Assembly (NCBI RefSeq): GCF_026625885.1
Contig: NZ_CP113068.1
Location: 372,001 to 436,000 of the forward strand
DNA: 64,000 nucleotides
Direction of reading: 5' to 3'
Source of the DNA: Roseateles sp. SL47
GTDB lineage: Bacteria > Pseudomonadota > Gammaproteobacteria > Burkholderiales > Burkholderiaceae_C
Positions within the stretch are counted from its first letter, which is position 1, and each line of letters starts with the position of its first letter. Below are positions 1 through 9,220 of the stretch, piece after piece. Made by a program: the position numbers and the translations under genes. Below the pieces are notes generated by a model. That model was given only the letters and a program-made list of their open reading frames with translations, was not told where the DNA came from and did not search any database.

Positions 1-1896
1 GCCGTTCGCAACGTCGCCGGCACGGGCGGGGATTTCGGCTTCAACGGCAGTGCGCAACCACTCATTCTGCTGCGGGGCTTTCAGACCGAGTCGATGACTG
101 CATCAGGCCCCATGTCGGGCATGTCCACCTATTACATCAATGGGGTCAAGGTCAAAGGCGTGCCGGTGAACATGGCCAACGTCGAGTCTGTTGAGGTGGT
201 CAAGGGGCCGGCGTCGGTGCTCTATGGACGTTCTGAACCGGGTGGACTGATTAACATCGTGCCGCGCGCCTTGTCGGCCACGCCAACCCTGGGTTTTGAG
301 CAGACGATCGGCCAGTACGATCAGTCGCGCACCATCCTCGAAGGCGGTGGCGCCTTGGACAGCAACAAGACGCTGCTCGGCCGTGCCAGCGCTTCGTACG
401 ACACCGCGAAGTCCAACCGGGACTTCGTCGAGAACCGACTGGCGGCCTTCAGCGGCACGATTGCCTGGATCCCAGACGCCGACACGCGCGTGTCCCTGGC
501 CTACGACCGCAATGCGCAGAAATACCGCAACGACTTCGGCGTCTACGCGGATGGCAACCGACCGGCGCAGGTGCCGCACTCGTTGCAGTTCAACAATGCA
601 CCCGAGTTGTCTTCCTTCGACAGCCAATCACTGACGCTGGATGCCTCGACTCGACTGTCACCCGCATGGACGCTGAAGGCCCGTGCAGTGACGCTGCGCG
701 CGAAGACGAAGGAGGTCGACATCTGGCCTTACCGGGTCGATCTGGGCGCTGGCACCGGCCCTGCCGACAGCTGCGTGGAGACCACTCCGCTGCAGCGCAT
801 GTGCCGCTACTACTATTACGACCGCCCTGACGGTCGAGTGCGCCTGGACCAGGCCACCGTGGACCTGCAGGGTGACATCGCCTGGGGCGGGCTGACGCAC
901 AAGCTGCTGTTCGAGCTGGATCACTACGAGACCCGGCGCACCGGGGCGCTGGTGTTCGCCCAGGTCAATGCGGTGGACGTCAATCACCCGGACTTCAGCG
1001 GCACCCCCACCATCGGCCAGACCCTGGCGCCCGGATCGGAGACACGGGACGTGCAGCGCTGGACCAGCCTCGTTGTGCAGGATCAGATCCAGCTCGGCAG
1101 CGGCTGGCACGCCGTGTTCGCGCTGCGCCACGATCACACGGCGGGCCTGTACAGCGCCGATCCATCGCTGGACCTGAACCGGCAGAGTTTCACGACGCCG
1201 CGTGTGGGCATCGTCTACGAGGTATCGCCCGGGCAGACGCTCTACTCGCAATACCAGGACTCGGTCGCCGCCAACAATGGCCGCAATCCCGACGGATCGC
1301 CATTGGCGGCCGAGCGTGCGCGACAGGTGGAAATCGGCTGGAAGAGCTCCGCGCTCGATGGCCAGCTCAACACCACGGTCGCCGTGTTCGACTTGGTCAA
1401 GCGCAACCGCGCGGACTACAGCTTGTATCCCACGATCACCACCATTGGCGAAGCCCGTTCACGCGGACTGGAAATCGACCTGCTGGGCCAGCTCACCCGG
1501 CAACTGGCCGTCATGGCTTCGTATGCCTACCTGGACGCGAACATCACCGACGCAGGCACCTACGCCGGCACACGTCTGGCGAATGCTGCGCGCAATTCCG
1601 GCAGCCTGTGGGGGCGTTGGATGTTCGATGCGCAATGGGCAGCCGGCGCTGGCGTGTTCTTCCAGAGCCAACGCGAAGGCGACCAATTGAACAGCTTCCA
1701 GCTACCCGGCTATGGCCGCGTTGATGCCATGTTGTCCTACGGCTTCCGGGCGGGTGCGGGCAAAGGTTCCGTCCAGTTCAATCTGAAGAACGTGTTCAAC
1801 AGGCTGTACTACAGCGGCAGCCATCCCGGGGCCCGTGACTGGATCCAGACGGGCGCGCCCCGGACCGCATCGGTCACGCTGCGCCTGGACTATTAA
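1..1896 (+). CDS. TonB-dependent siderophore receptor, 5'-truncated by window edge
   Basis: The frame is open from base 1, so the gene starts before the window; 631 residues are visible. They begin inside the plug domain (LILLRGFQTES, then VESVEVVKGPASVLYGRSEP and GGLINIV), which is typical of ferric-siderophore receptors of the outer membrane. The rest is a 22-strand-type beta-barrel with many Tyr/Trp-rich strands, ending in an aromatic residue (RLDY), as expected for outer-membrane insertion. The ATG at 94 is internal and is not the start. The family imports ferric siderophores using TonB-ExbB-ExbD energy. The next gene begins 11 bases downstream and encodes a PepSY membrane protein, a common partner in ferric-siderophore reduction. 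The substrate cannot be read from the sequence. Confidence 0.93.
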   Translation, partial: AVRNVAGTGGDFGFNGSAQPLILLRGFQTESMTASGPMSGMSTYYINGVKVKGVPVNMANVESVEVVKGPASVLYGRSEPGGLINIVPRALSATPTLGFEQTIGQYDQSRTILEGGGALDSNKTLLGRASASYDTAKSNRDFVENRLAAFSGTIAWIPDADTRVSLAYDRNAQKYRNDFGVYADGNRPAQVPHSLQFNNAPELSSFDSQSLTLDASTRLSPAWTLKARAVTLRAKTKEVDIWPYRVDLGAGTGPADSCVETTPLQRMCRYYYYDRPDGRVRLDQATVDLQGDIAWGGLTHKLLFELDHYETRRTGALVFAQVNAVDVNHPDFSGTPTIGQTLAPGSETRDVQRWTSLVVQDQIQLGSGWHAVFALRHDHTAGLYSADPSLDLNRQSFTTPRVGIVYEVSPGQTLYSQYQDSVAANNGRNPDGSPLAAERARQVEIGWKSSALDGQLNTTVAVFDLVKRNRADYSLYPTITTIGEARSRGLEIDLLGQLTRQLAVMASYAYLDANITDAGTYAGTRLANAARNSGSLWGRWMFDAQWAAGAGVFFQSQREGDQLNSFQLPGYGRVDAMLSYGFRAGAGKGSVQFNLKNVFNRLYYSGSHPGARDWIQTGAPRTASVTLRLDY

Positions 1897-1907
1897 CAGA
1901 GGGATGA

Positions 1908-3407
1908 ATGGCACAAGCACAACATGCAATGCCTCACACACGAGGCGAGTGCAGACAAGCCGGCAGTCCTGGAAACAGCAATGACCCTATGAACAAAGGC
2001 AACAACGGCAACAACGGCAACAACGAATCCGCACTGTACCGTCGCGTCTGGCGCTGGCACTTCTATGCAGGCCTGATCTGCTTGCCATTCCTGCTGCTTT
2101 TAGCGGTTACTGGCGGGCTCTATCTGTTCAAGGATCCCATCGAACACTGGGTCTATCGTCCCCTGCTGTGGGTGGACATCAAGCCGGGCACACCACTGAC
2201 CGCCGAGGCGTTGGTGGCTCGGGCCATGGCGGCGGAGCCGGGAACGGCGGTGCGATACGTCTCACCGCCCGCGCCGGGCCGCAGCGCGGAGGTGGGGGTC
2301 AAGACCGCATCCGCAGGCGTGGTCGCGGTGTACCTGGATCCGGTTGATGGCCGCGTGCTGGGCCAGGTGGCCGATGACTCTCGACTGATGACGGTCATCA
2401 AACATCTTCATTCTTTGGCCCTGGTGGGCAAGGTCGCCAACCTGTGGATCGAGGTGGTGGCGGGGTGGGCGATCGTGCTGGTCGTCTCGGGGCTGTTCCT
2501 GTGGTGGCCGCGGGGCCGCGCTGGCGGGGTGCTGAGCGTCCGAGGACGGCCCCGGCAGCGGGTCTGGTGGCGGGACGTGCATGCGGTCACCGGCTGCATG
2601 GCCGCTGCTGCCATCCTCTTTCTGGCGGTGACGGGCATGCCTTGGTCCGCGTTCTGGGGCGAGCAATATGGTCGGCTCACCAGCACCTGGGGCCTTGGAA
2701 CGCCGCGCTATGTCTGGGGCGGTGCACCGCCCTCCACGCTGCCGCTGGCGGGGCTGCCGGACGTGCCCTGGTCATCGAGCCAGGCCGCACTGCCCCGATC
2801 GGGTGGGCATGAGGGCCACGACGCCCATGAGGCACACCATCCACCAGCGCCGATGGCGGACAAGCCCGTATCGGCAGGTGCGCCCCCTTCTCTTGGCCTT
2901 GATCAGGCCTTGCAGATCTTTGCCCGCATGGGTCTGCCGGCCGGCACACCCGTGCGTCTCCCCAGCGGGCCCCAAGGTGTCTATTCGGCACTGCGCTTTC
3001 CGGATGACGTGCGGGACCTTCGGGTGGTGCATCTGGATCGATACAGCGGGGCCGTTCTGGCGGACATCGGTCTGAAGGATTACGGGGCAGCGGGGCGGAT
3101 CACCGAGTGGGGCATCAGCCTGCATACGGGGCGTCAGTTCGGACTGTTGAACCAGTTGCTGATGCTGGCAGGGTGTCTGTCCATGGTCGTGTTGGCGCTG
3201 TCCAGCGTGGTGATGTGGTGGAAGCGCCGTCCCCGCGGGCGTCTGGCGGCGCCACCCCGCCGTGCAGGAGACCGGGCCGCTGTTGGTGCGGTGGCAACCG
3301 CCGTGTTGCTGGGTCTGCTCTATCCCTTGCTTGGTGCTTCCATGCTGGTGGCACTCCTGGTCGATACGCTGCTGCCGCGCCTCTGGCGGCAGCGGTTCGG
3401 CCTGTAG
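1908..3407 (+). CDS. PepSY-associated transmembrane protein (putative siderophore-iron reductase-like)
   Basis: A 499-residue inner-membrane protein of the PepSY/PiuB family. The first helix is FYAGLICLPFLLLLAVTGG at about residues 47-65. A PepSY-like periplasmic segment follows, then a helix with EVVAGWAIVLVVSGLFLWW near 180-200, a third at VTGCMAAAAILFLAVTGMPW, and two C-terminal helices. A His-rich loop (GGHEGHDAHEAHH) near residue 300 may bind metal. The start at 1908 has a good Shine-Dalgarno (AGAGGG). The ATG at 1989 gives MNKGNNGNNGNN and matches where family similarity would begin, so the first 27 residues are uncertain. The gene sits 11 bases after a TonB receptor. Relatives are thought to help release iron from siderophores; the exact reaction is inferred. 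Confidence 0.85.
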   Translation: MAQAQHAMPHTRGECRQAGSPGNSNDPMNKGNNGNNGNNESALYRRVWRWHFYAGLICLPFLLLLAVTGGLYLFKDPIEHWVYRPLLWVDIKPGTPLTAEALVARAMAAEPGTAVRYVSPPAPGRSAEVGVKTASAGVVAVYLDPVDGRVLGQVADDSRLMTVIKHLHSLALVGKVANLWIEVVAGWAIVLVVSGLFLWWPRGRAGGVLSVRGRPRQRVWWRDVHAVTGCMAAAAILFLAVTGMPWSAFWGEQYGRLTSTWGLGTPRYVWGGAPPSTLPLAGLPDVPWSSSQAALPRSGGHEGHDAHEAHHPPAPMADKPVSAGAPPSLGLDQALQIFARMGLPAGTPVRLPSGPQGVYSALRFPDDVRDLRVVHLDRYSGAVLADIGLKDYGAAGRITEWGISLHTGRQFGLLNQLLMLAGCLSMVVLALSSVVMWWKRRPRGRLAAPPRRAGDRAAVGAVATAVLLGLLYPLLGASMLVALLVDTLLPRLWRQRFGL

Positions 3408-3432
3408 CCCGCTTTGTCCCCCAGGATCTTCC

Positions 3433-4269
3433 ATGACACCTACCCAACGTCGGCACTTCCTTCGCGCTGCTGCGGCTGCCATGACCGCCTCACCTTGGCT
3501 GGGGCAAGCCGCCGATTCAGCAACAACGGCGCCCGCCACCAACGAGGGCATGCAGAACCTGCCTGCCCACTGGACCGGCAAAGAGCAGATCGGCATGCTG
3601 CTCTACCCCGGCATGACGGCGCTGGATTTTGTGGGTCCCCAGCACATGTTCTCTTCGCTCATGGGCGCCCAGGTGCATCACATCGCCAAGACCATGGCGC
3701 CGGTGACCAGTGACGCGAACCTCACCCTCCTGCCCACCACGACCTTGACGCGGGCGCCTCGCGACCTGGACATTCTGTTCGTTCCGGGCGGCGGGGACGG
3801 CACGCTGGCCGCCATGCAGGACGCCGCCGTGCTGGCATTCCTGGCCGACCGCGGCGGGCGCGCGAAGTGGGTCACCAGCGTCTGCACAGGCTCGCTGATC
3901 CTCGGGGCTGCAGGTCTTCTGAAGGGTTATCGGGCGACGTCGCATTGGGCGACGCGTGGGGTACTCAGCGACGCTGGCGCTATCGAGTCCGAAGGCCGTG
4001 TGGTGCGCGACCGCAACCGCATCACCGGGGCAGGTGTCAGCGCAGGCCTGGATCTGGGCCTGACGCTGGTGGGCCTGTTGCGAGATCAGTCCTATGCGGA
4101 GACGGTGCAATTGCTGGCCGAATATGCCCCGGAGCCTCCCTACAACGCAGGGTCACCCCACACCGCTTCGCCTGCGGTTCGGGCGATGACTGAAGCCATG
4201 TTCCCGCAGTTCAACCGCAAGGCCCGTGCAGCCTTGATCGCGCGCAAGGAGGGGCGCCGTCGCTCATGA
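3433..4269 (+). CDS. Tat-exported DJ-1/PfpI family protein (isonitrile hydratase-like)
   Basis: A 278-residue protein. It starts with a twin-arginine type signal (RRHFLRAAAAAMTASPW) and then a DJ-1/PfpI fold: IGMLLYPGMTALDFVGP, ILFVPGGGDGT, and the nucleophile elbow SVCTGSLILGAAGLL with Cys near residue 151. The pattern resembles isonitrile hydratase InhA and related ThiJ/PfpI proteins. Most such enzymes are cytoplasmic, so an export signal is unusual but is seen in some proteobacteria. ATG 3433 was chosen because it creates the signal peptide; the frame is open further upstream but without features. The gene is 25 bases downstream of the PepSY gene and probably shares its transcript. The substrate is unknown; a role in releasing iron from a siderophore is a guess from context. 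Confidence 0.85.
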   Translation: MTPTQRRHFLRAAAAAMTASPWLGQAADSATTAPATNEGMQNLPAHWTGKEQIGMLLYPGMTALDFVGPQHMFSSLMGAQVHHIAKTMAPVTSDANLTLLPTTTLTRAPRDLDILFVPGGGDGTLAAMQDAAVLAFLADRGGRAKWVTSVCTGSLILGAAGLLKGYRATSHWATRGVLSDAGAIESEGRVVRDRNRITGAGVSAGLDLGLTLVGLLRDQSYAETVQLLAEYAPEPPYNAGSPHTASPAVRAMTEAMFPQFNRKARAALIARKEGRRRS

Positions 4270-4360
4270 CCCGAAGTACCAAGCCGCCTGTCGCGAGGGC
4301 GCCCTGGCAAACCGCCCAGGCTCCCCATGCGACGGCAGCTCGTCGGTTGCGGGAGCGTGA

Positions 4361-6460
4361 TCAGAACAGGTATCGGGCGGTCATGGCCACCGCCCGCCCC
4401 TCTCCGGGTGTCACCCAGCGCGCGACATGGAGATGACTGGAGACGTAATAAGCTTTGTCCAACACGTTGCGCAACGACAGTTGGAGCTCCAGGGTCTGAT
4501 CCGTGCCGACTCTTGTGGACCAGCTCTGCAGCAGATCGACCCGCGCATAACCCGGAAGCGTCGTCGTATTGGCCTCATCCGCCCATCGGCGGCTCTGCGT
4601 TGCTACGTTGACGCCGGACTTCCAGCCCTGTCCCCACTCCCACTGCCCCCACAGGTTCAACACATGGCGGGCCACGTTGGGCACCTGCTTGCCGCCATAG
4701 GTGGCGTTGTATCCATACGTCGCCTGGGTGTAGGCATAACTGGCCTGGAGCGCCAGACGCTCGGTGAGTTTGCCGCCGAGTGTGGCCTCGATCCCGCGGG
4801 ACGTGGCTTCCCCGGCCAAGTCGAAGTCGAACAGATTGCTGGGCGTACTGAGGTCGGAAGAAATCATGTTCCGCTGCTTCAACCGGTAGGCCGCCAGATC
4901 GGAGGCCAAGGCGCCGCCCAGCCATTGCGATTTCCACCCGATCTCCTGCTGCGCCGCGCGCCGACTCGGAAGTGACTGGTTGGTGGAAGAGGCCACCTGA
5001 TTGGGCGAGATCCCGGTGCTGACATTGGCGTAGACCGTATCGGAGGCGCCCAGATGGCAGAGCACTGCCACTTTGGGTGACCAGCGCGACTCGTTCACCG
5101 GTAATACGCTGGTGGTGCCATACCGGAAGTTCTGGCGGTCCAGACGCGCTCCGGCCACCAGGGACCATTCGCCGAGGTCCACTTGATCCTGCAGAGAGGC
5201 ACCAAAGGCATACAAGCTCTGGGTGGTGAGCGACATCGGCAAGGCGTCTGGATTCGCAGGGGCGGTCACTCGCCCGTACACCGGGTTGTAGACGTTAATG
5301 CTGGGGCTGGTGGACGCTGGAACCGAGCGGGTGGGCTGGAAAAGCGACTCTTCGTAGTAATCAAGGCCGATATAGAGCCGGTGCGTCATGCCCGCCAGCG
5401 CCTGATCGCGGCTGACCGAGCCGGTGACGGCATTGATGCGACGGGTGGTCCCGGGCTCCCAGGAAGACACGCGCGCCCAGGTGCCCGCAGGCTGGTTGGC
5501 CAGGGGAGACCCGTTCAGCACATTCTTGATCGAGGTGGAATCGGCCTCCAGGTGGGTCAGTTGAAGGGAGGCGCGGGTCAGCGCGTCCAGCGCGACATCG
5601 CCCGCGAGGTCCACGATCCGATTGCGGGTGGTGGAATCACCAAAGGGCTCGCTCAGCTGTCGGTCCAGCGGCACATCGACCGGGCGGCCGTTCAGTGAGG
5701 GCAGGCCGTAGTCAGGCTGGTAAGTTTGATTCGTGGCCTCCACGCTGGCACGCAGGTGATAGCGGGAGCCTCCGCTTTTGGCGACGCCCACTTTGACGCC
5801 GTTCAACTCATCGGGAACATGCCGCCACTCGCTGCTGGTGGACCGTGTGGCAGTGATGCGCCCCGCCCATTCAGTCTCGGCGGAGAGCACTCGATTCAGA
5901 TCCACCGAGATTTCCCTCGCGTTGGACTGACCGACCGTGACCAGTGCTGAGCCAAAGTTCCTGAGCTGTGGCTGCTTGGTCACGATGTTGACCGTACCAC
6001 CTGGCTCACTCCGCAGCGCGACCGCCGCGCCGGGGCCGCGAAGAACATCCACGGCCTCCACAAATGCGGGGGTGAACGGGTAGTTGGACAGCCGCACACC
6101 GTCCCGCATGACGCGATTGGACCCGGTGCCGCTATCGGTGACAGCGCCGCGCAACACAAAGAACTGCGTGTGAGAACCGTTGAAGCCTGAGTCCGCCTGG
6201 GCGCCCGGCACATTGCGAAGCACGTCCTGAAGTGTGGTTGCTCCCTGGGCGCGGAACAGGTCTGCCGGGACGCTGTTGATCGAAAACGGGGTCTCCAAAG
6301 GCGCGGCTTTGATGCCGAGCGCAAGCGCTGTGGCGGACGCTGCATCCGCCACAGCGGAAATTCGCACGGGAGGGAGCACTGCGTCGGGCGCCTCGGTGGA
6401 CTGCGCAGCAGCAAAACCTGGCAGTACGGCCAGGGCTATGGTGAGTGAGGTGGCGGGCAT
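4361..6460 (-). CDS. TonB-dependent siderophore receptor
   Basis: A 699-residue outer-membrane receptor. It has a signal peptide (MPATSLTIALAVLPGFAAAQ), no N-terminal signalling (STN) domain, a plug around residues 50-170 (VDVLRGPGAAVALRSEPGG, then TVNIVTKQ) and a beta-barrel ending VAMTARYLF. Length is normal for a siderophore receptor without an STN domain. It lies 17 bases downstream of another receptor gene on the same strand (the amber-interrupted one), so the two are probably cotranscribed. The DJ-1/PfpI gene converges on it with 91 bases between. Regulation by Fur is expected for the family, but I could not identify a convincing Fur box. Confidence 0.93.
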   Translation of the reverse strand: MPATSLTIALAVLPGFAAAQSTEAPDAVLPPVRISAVADAASATALALGIKAAPLETPFSINSVPADLFRAQGATTLQDVLRNVPGAQADSGFNGSHTQFFVLRGAVTDSGTGSNRVMRDGVRLSNYPFTPAFVEAVDVLRGPGAAVALRSEPGGTVNIVTKQPQLRNFGSALVTVGQSNAREISVDLNRVLSAETEWAGRITATRSTSSEWRHVPDELNGVKVGVAKSGGSRYHLRASVEATNQTYQPDYGLPSLNGRPVDVPLDRQLSEPFGDSTTRNRIVDLAGDVALDALTRASLQLTHLEADSTSIKNVLNGSPLANQPAGTWARVSSWEPGTTRRINAVTGSVSRDQALAGMTHRLYIGLDYYEESLFQPTRSVPASTSPSINVYNPVYGRVTAPANPDALPMSLTTQSLYAFGASLQDQVDLGEWSLVAGARLDRQNFRYGTTSVLPVNESRWSPKVAVLCHLGASDTVYANVSTGISPNQVASSTNQSLPSRRAAQQEIGWKSQWLGGALASDLAAYRLKQRNMISSDLSTPSNLFDFDLAGEATSRGIEATLGGKLTERLALQASYAYTQATYGYNATYGGKQVPNVARHVLNLWGQWEWGQGWKSGVNVATQSRRWADEANTTTLPGYARVDLLQSWSTRVGTDQTLELQLSLRNVLDKAYYVSSHLHVARWVTPGEGRAVAMTARYLF

Positions 6461-6477
6461 GCAAGTGGGCTCTGAAG

Positions 6478-8607
6478 TCAGAAAACATAGCTGGCGGACA
6501 GACGGGCCGAGCGTCCTGCACCCGGCTGCAGCATGTAGTTGAAGGTGCTGGCACTACCGCCGGTGTAGTAGGTCCGGTCCAGTACGTTGTCCACGTTGAG
6601 CTGCAGCCGCCATGCGTCCTGTCGGTAGAACACGGCCAGGTCGCTCCGGACATAGCCGCTGAGCTTGTAGGTGTTGGGCAAGGTGGCCTGGCGGGCACCC
6701 ACGTAATACACACCGGCGCCAATGCCCCAGCCAGGCAGGGAAGCGAGGTCCCAGGTCTACCACAGGTTGGCGTGATGGCGCGGCACATTCGTCAGCGCAT
6801 CACCCGTGGGAATGCTGCCGTCGCGTTTCACAAACGCATCGGTATAGCTGTAGCTGCCCATGACCTTCCAGGTGTTGGTGATCGAGCCGGCGAGATCCAA
6901 TTCCAGGCCACGGCTGGCTTGTTGACCGGTCAACACCTGGCGCGTCGGGTCGGTCGGATCAGTGCTCAGCATGTTGCTACGGTCGAGACGAAAGGCGGTC
7001 ACGGTCAGCAGCAGCCGGTTGTTGAGCAGTTGCTGCTTCACACCCGCTTCCCACTGAGTGGCCACCTCCGCTTCGAAAGTGTTTTCGTTGGCACCGTGTC
7101 CCACATTCGGAGCATGGCTGCGGCTCCAGTCGGCGAACACCGAAGTCTGGGCGGTCGGCAACCACACCAGTCCCAGTCGTGGCGACCAGGCGGACTGGCT
7201 CTCCCGGCTGGTTTCGATGTCGGCCACCAGAGCACGGTTGCGAAATCGGTCCGCCCGCAGGGCAAAAGACGCCTGCCAGGTCGGGCTGAAGATCACCTGG
7301 TCTTGAACGAAGATCCCCAAGTCCCGCCCCTGTCCCTGATGCGAGGCATTGCTGCCCAGCTCGGTGAGCGGCAAGCGCACGCTGGAATCGGTCAGGTCCA
7401 GGGTCCATCCATAGCTTTGGGATCCTCGACCTCCCTGTTTGAGATAGCCGTAGTCCACACCCGCGCTGACTTGTTGTTGGAACCCGCCCAGACTGAGCGT
7501 GCCAAGCAGTTCAGACCGCCATCCATACTGCGTGGATTCCTCCAGAGACCCCGAATACACGGTGAAGTCCAGCAGGTCGTCAGTCGCAGTCGTGGTGTTG
7601 GGGAAGGTCTGGGTGGAGCGCTGTCGTGCGTAGCTGTATTGAACGGCGGTTCGCAGCGTCCATGTATCGTTGAATCGATGCTCCAATTGCGCCGTGACGG
7701 CACGGGTGTCATTGCGGCCGAAATCCCCAGAAACACCGGGGTACATGCCGTCGGTCAACCCGTAATAGCGTTTCGTGTCGAGCTTCTTGTAGTCCGGGAC
7801 ATTGGGCACACCAAAATCAAATCCCTGACGGCGCAGCCGATTGAACTCGGTCAGCAAGGTGACCGACGTGTTGGCGTCCACCGCCCAACTGAGCGCTGGC
7901 GCGATGGAGACGCTGTTGAATCCGGCGTGGTCTCGCTCCATGTCGTTGTGCTCGGCGGCTGCATTGAGCCTCACCTGCAGGGCCGGGCTGATCGATCGGT
8001 TCAGATCCAGCGCCGTCCGCGCTTGCTCGTAGGAGCCGGTGGTGACACGAAGCTCGGTGAGGTCCTTGCTCAATGGCTGCTTGGACACCGTGTTGACGTA
8101 GCCACCCACAGCGCCCACACCCCCATACAGGGCGCCCGACGGCCCCTTGAACACTTCGACGCGCTCAATGTTCTGGACGTCGCGAAATGCGAGGTAGCCG
8201 AAGTTCCTGAATCCGTCGCGCAGCCCGTTGTTTTCGCTGAAGCCGCGGATGTTGAAAAAGGTGGCGCCGTTTCCGCCGTAGGTGGACTCGGGCAGGACGC
8301 CGCTGACGTTTTCAATCAGTTGGTCGGTGCGCGTCACATTGCGATCCCGCAGGACCGCCTGGGGAACGACCTGGATGGCCGCCGCCTGCGCGCTCAGGGG
8401 CGTGGCAGTGCGGCTGACGTTGACGGATGCGTCCGGTAAATAACTGCCAGCCGGGGCTGTGCCCGTGACCAGGACATCCGGCAGCTTGCTGGCGTCCTGG
8501 CCCAGGGCGGGCATCAGAAAGCCTGCAGACAGAGCGGCGGGGAGAAACTTGAGGGCACCACGGTACCCAGAAACGGTTTCGCGCAAGGCGCGTTCGATCC
8601 TTGACAT
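6478..8607 (-). pseudogene. TonB-dependent siderophore receptor interrupted by an in-frame TAG
   Basis: A single reading frame of 709 codons encodes a complete receptor: signal region (LKFLPAALSAGFLMPALG), plug (VEVFKGPSGALYGGVGAVGG, VNTVSKQ) and barrel ending in ARLSASYVF. Codon 617 (6757-6759) is TAG, just after VPRHHANLW. Receptor sequence resumes at once in the same frame (TWDLASLPGWGIGAGVYYVG). No base is lost, so this is a point nonsense change, for example TGG or CAG to TAG, or a sequencing error. Truncation would remove the last four to six barrel strands and the C-terminal aromatic, which should block outer-membrane assembly. The flanking receptor downstream and the DUF2946 gene upstream are intact. 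Confidence 0.85.
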
Positions 8608-8715
8608 GGATCACTCCTGAACGGGGTGCTCCGGGCGGCAGTGCGCCGGGCGCCATCCACAAAGACGGGACCGAAGGCCGATCAGATCAGGCCGAGTTCG
8701 GACCGTGCCGGGGGT

Positions 8716-9099
8716 TCAAGCGTTCAAGGGTGGAGCGCGTGCCTGGATCGTGGCCCAGGCGAAGAGCGTGCGCGCTGCGCTGAAAAACAGCGGCGGCAAC
8801 GGGTCCGCGAGGAGAGGCTCCCGCAGACCGACGTCTGGCGCGTGGGGCAGCCCGAGGTCAGGGGCGTGGGAGGCGCAGTAGCTGCAGCCCTTCATGCCGA
8901 AGGCTTTGGAGGAATCCGGGTGCGGGGCATCCAAGTCCACTTGCACCCGCTTGGCGCCGGTGACGCTGCAGACCTCGACCCAAGCGCCCGTCACGTCCGG
9001 CACCAAGGCCCACGACAGGCTGGGCGCGAGCGCAGCCCACAGGATTGCCAAGGTGGCGATCCATGCGGTGAATGCGTTCTTGCGCCGGGAATGCAGCAT
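8716..9099 (-). CDS. DUF2946 family protein
   Basis: A 127-residue protein with an N-terminal hydrophobic segment (AWIATLAILWAALAPSLSWAL), a region with VCSVTGAKRV, and the CSYCASHAPD motif that marks DUF2946. Members often sit next to TonB receptors or copper genes; their function is not established, and a metal-related periplasmic role is inferred from the Cys/His motif. It precedes the two receptor genes on the same strand, with 108 bases to the next start. A TATACT element (minus strand, 9106-9111) lies only six bases before the ATG. If it is a -10 box the transcript would be nearly leaderless, but I see no matching -35 at the usual spacing. Confidence 0.75.
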   Translation of the reverse strand: MLHSRRKNAFTAWIATLAILWAALAPSLSWALVPDVTGAWVEVCSVTGAKRVQVDLDAPHPDSSKAFGMKGCSYCASHAPDLGLPHAPDVGLREPLLADPLPPLFFSAARTLFAWATIQARAPPLNA

Positions 9100-9220
9100 G
9101 AAAAAAGTATAGAGGGCTTGAGCGGCTGCAATTCAATGGCACGGCGATCCCATCAAAAACCTGAGCGCACGTTGCGCGAAGATCACAACCAAGGACATTG
9201 GTCGCGACCCACGCTCCGAG

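Noticed and set aside
6445..8439. Long open frame (664 codons) on the plus strand
   Set aside because: It is the antisense of the two TonB receptor genes; high G+C leaves long frames on both strands. The minus-strand reading has clear plug and barrel motifs.
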